DNA from: Corinectria fuckeliana
Lineage: Eukaryota; Ascomycota; Sordariomycetes; Hypocreales; Nectriaceae
Direction: 5' to 3'
Assembly (NCBI GenBank): GCA_019137255.1
Contig: WPDH01000328.1
Span: 1-56,164 of the forward strand
DNA length: 56,164 nucleotides
The notes under the pieces were generated by a model. It searched no databases. It saw only the letters and a program-made list of their open reading frames with translations, and was not told where the DNA came from. Shown piece by piece: positions 53,400 through 56,164 of this stretch. Position 1 is the stretch's first letter, and every line of letters begins with the position of its first letter. The translations under genes and the position numbers were made by a program.

Positions 53400-56164
53400 C
53401 CTATTATATCTCTTAAATAAGTTTAACATATTATTTAAACTTATATATTTACATATAAGATATAAGCTTATATCTTATATAAGAAGAACACTATATATAA
53501 CCTTAAAACAGCTCTTAAGAACTAAATCACTATAAATATTATTATAGCTCTTACCTTTATTATTAATATAGCTCTTATTATACCTTTAGATTATAAGAGA
53601 GGCTAACTCTCTTATATATTAATTATAGTATAAAACTTAGTGCTCTTAAACTAGAGAAATATAAAGTAAATAACCTAAAACTATATTAAATATAAAGTTA
53701 TAATCTAAATAAGAAATATACCTTCTAATATTAATAGCTAAACCTTAAAAGATACTATTAAGATAGTAAACTAGGCTTATAGTAACTTTAGTATTATTAT
53801 AGTAAGAAAGCTACTAAGTAGTAATACTATTCTTATATTTTATATAGCAGATAAGATATAAGCTATTTATGCTAAAAATTAAGTTATTAAAGCCTTTAGT
53901 AATAGTATAGCTCTCTCCCCCCTAATATTTATAATAATAGTAAAAAGAATCTAACTTATATTTATCCTAAATAATACTAATAAGCTTATTAAAGAAATTA
54001 ATAGATCTAATTAACTAAAAATCCTCTAAGTTAAAAAGTAAAAGACTAGCTAACCTAGCCCTAAAGTAAAAACAAATCTTATCTTATATATTAGCTCTAT
54101 TAAAAAGGCTAACTACTTATATAATAATAGCTTACTACTTAATATATAACTATATAACTATAAGCTTTTTAATAAGAGGTTTTAACTTACCTAATACTAT
54201 AACTACTTTAAGTTTAAATACTTAGCCTAAAACTATAAATTAGTCTTAACCTATAGATATTATAAAAATATTATATATACTAACAGAGAAGAATACCTAA
54301 CTAAGTATAAAAAAATTCCTCTAAATTATATTCTTTATAAGAGTAAACACTTAGCTTAAAGCTATAACTATCTTATTATAGTCTTATATTAGGCTTATAC
54401 TAAGAAAGAATACTTAGATAAATCTTTTTACTTTTAAGAATATATAGTAACTAAACCTTTAACTTAGAGGCTCTTACTCTTACTACTCTTACTATTAGCT
54501 TAGCTTATATAGTTCTTATTAAGAAAACCTAAAAGGCTTTTTAGCTTAATAAATAGATTATATATAATATTTACTAGTCTAACCCTAATATAAGCTTAAG
54601 CTGCTTATATACTATCCTCTCTTTTAATAATTATCTTAGTCTTATTACTATTATTATTCTTTTTTTAGACTACTAATTAATACTAGTACTATATTAGAAT
54701 ACTAATTATTAAGCTATCTTAACTTATATTATACTATAAGCTTATAATAAATATAATATAATTATACTTTTTAAGCTAAATAAGAATCTTATAATAAAAG
54801 CTTTAGCCTGCTTAAAATATTATAACTACTATATAGTTTACTATAATAAGTATATAATAGTTTATATAAATAAATAGTATAAGCTTAAGTTATAAATATT
54901 ATAAGTAGAAGAAGACTAAGTTAGTATTACTTTTATAAAAACCTAATACTAAATTATTATCTTATATAATCTTTTAAATAGTAAAAGTAACTTACTTATA
55001 CTATAAGCTCTTACTAGTATTACTTTAAATAATTATATACTTCTTATAAGTAATTTTACTTTTTACTACTTATTTTAAGACTATTATAACTACTTAGACT
55101 AAGATAGTAATAGCCTTATAAAAAAGGTATTATAACTTTATATTAGCCTTCTTACCTCTTATAAAATAGTTACTAAGTTAGCTTAAGACTACTAAAATAG
55201 TAGTTTAAACCTTACTTAAGCTACTAAAACTATTAATATCTCTTATATAAAAACTAACTATAACCTAAAAGAGTCTAACTATATCTTTTAGTATATTTAT
55301 ATTATAAACACTTATAAAAAGATAGCTTTTAAGCTAAACCTTAGATTTAACTAAAAGAAAACCTACTAGTAAAAAGTAGCTAATAAAATAGTAGTTTATT
55401 TCTATTATATATCTAGTAGTATAATAATAACCTTAGAGGCTCTAAATATAAAAGTTAAATAGCTTTTTAAGTAACTTACTATAATTATAAAATATATAAT
55501 CTTAAAGTAAAAAAAACCTAAATCTTATTATAACTCTTAGTAAAATAGTAAAATAGCTAAAATAACTTTTAAACTTAAGTAAGTATACTATATAGCCTAA
55601 TAAACTAGCTACTTAGCTAACTAGTATATATACTTTAAGATATATATAATATAAGATTAGTATATATAAAATATATAATATACCCTCTAGAGAAAACTTC
55701 TAATTAAGCTCTTATAGTATAATATAATATAATTCTAAAATATAAAAAGATAAGCTAAACTATATAGTAAAACTATTATAACTTCTTTATAGCTTTTACC
55801 TCTTATCTGCTAAGACTAACTTAAGCTAGTAATACTTTATATAAATAAAACTAAGATCTTAATAAGAAAATTCTTTTTTAAACCTTAAGTAGATAACTTT
55901 AACCTCTCCTCTTTTCTACCTCTTAAGATATCTAAACTTAAGTTAGGCTATATATACTTAATAATAAACCCTAAAGAGGTTTAAAAAGCTTTATACTAAA
56001 TCAAGTTATAAAAGGCCTTAAAAGAGGATAAAATCCTTATAAGATTTCTTAAAGTATATAATAACCTACTTATTCTTATAATTACTAAAATAATAAATAT
56101 AAGCTTTACTATTAGCTACTTTCTAATATACTTTTATACTATAATTACTATAATTATCTTAAAA
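53400..56164 (+). mobile_element. RIP-killed Tad-like LINE retrotransposon, truncated by window end
   Basis: In one plus-strand frame near 54,080-54,440 three CCHC zinc knuckles can be traced with Cys and His turned to Tyr. The first is YNYFKFKYLA-stop-NY, the RIP form of a CxxCxxxGHxxxxC unit; a YRYY-containing one comes next, and the third is YILYKSKHLA-stop-SY. This arrangement, preceded by ISSIKKANYLYNNSLLLN, is that of the Gag-like ORF1 of Tad-type LINEs. Further right (about 55,030-55,140) a frame reads NNYILLISNFTFYYLF-stop-DYY, the RIP form of the GDFNxHHPxW motif of the endonuclease in ORF2. The reverse transcriptase would lie beyond the window. The left limit is approximate. Confidence 0.65.

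Overview
The window is nuclear DNA of a filamentous ascomycete (Pezizomycotina). Intact genes are split by short introns of 50-94 bp with GTAAGT-like donors. The protein families are typical of the group: a fungal MFS porter, a P450, a bZIP with a DUF3425-type domain, a GDSL esterase and NACHT/ankyrin relics. The ends of the window carry the TpA-rich scars of repeat-induced point mutation (RIP). A Sordariomycete-like genome is plausible, but I cannot name a species.

Layout: a gene-bearing island of ordinary composition (about 2.7-45.9 kb) lies between two extremely AT-rich blocks (1 to about 2,650, and about 45,950-56,164). The right block can be partly decoded. It holds a dead pogo/Fot1 transposase (45,948-46,740), an LTR element with two 556-bp terminal repeats (47,077-50,583), a repeat of about 2 kb, and the start of a Tad-like LINE with three ruined zinc knuckles and an endonuclease motif. 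The 2-kb repeat recurs in the left block in the same orientation, so direct repeats flank the whole island.

Intact genes in order: MFS transporter (5,854-7,720, +), P450 (11,518-13,219, +), secreted L-asparaginase (14,989-16,107, +), secreted GDSL esterase (16,429-17,501, -), BTB-like protein (18,470-19,948, +), bZIP/DUF3425 regulator (28,829-29,966, -) divergent from a short-chain dehydrogenase (30,450-31,457, +), an 88-residue secreted protein (34,054-34,398, +), flavin monooxygenase (35,379-37,127, -), a cysteine-free PR-1/CAP protein (39,390-40,085, -) and a dynamin-like GTPase (42,418-44,907, -). I reconstructed splice sites for every multi-exon gene; each spliced length is a multiple of three.

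Between them lies a graveyard. It includes a coiled-coil protein (9.4-10.9 kb), a large uncharacterised fungal family member with three in-frame stops (20.2-21.7 kb), a NACHT-ankyrin NLR with a stop beside its P-loop (21.7-24.6 kb), a HET-domain scrap (37.4-37.8 kb) and an NLR-like N-terminus at the left border. Many lesions are CAG to TAG or TGG to TGA changes, as expected from mild RIP.

The intact genes do not form an obvious biosynthetic cluster. The theme is an accessory, transposon-bounded region rich in secreted proteins and decayed allorecognition/NLR genes. The best functional pairing is the divergent bZIP/dehydrogenase couple.
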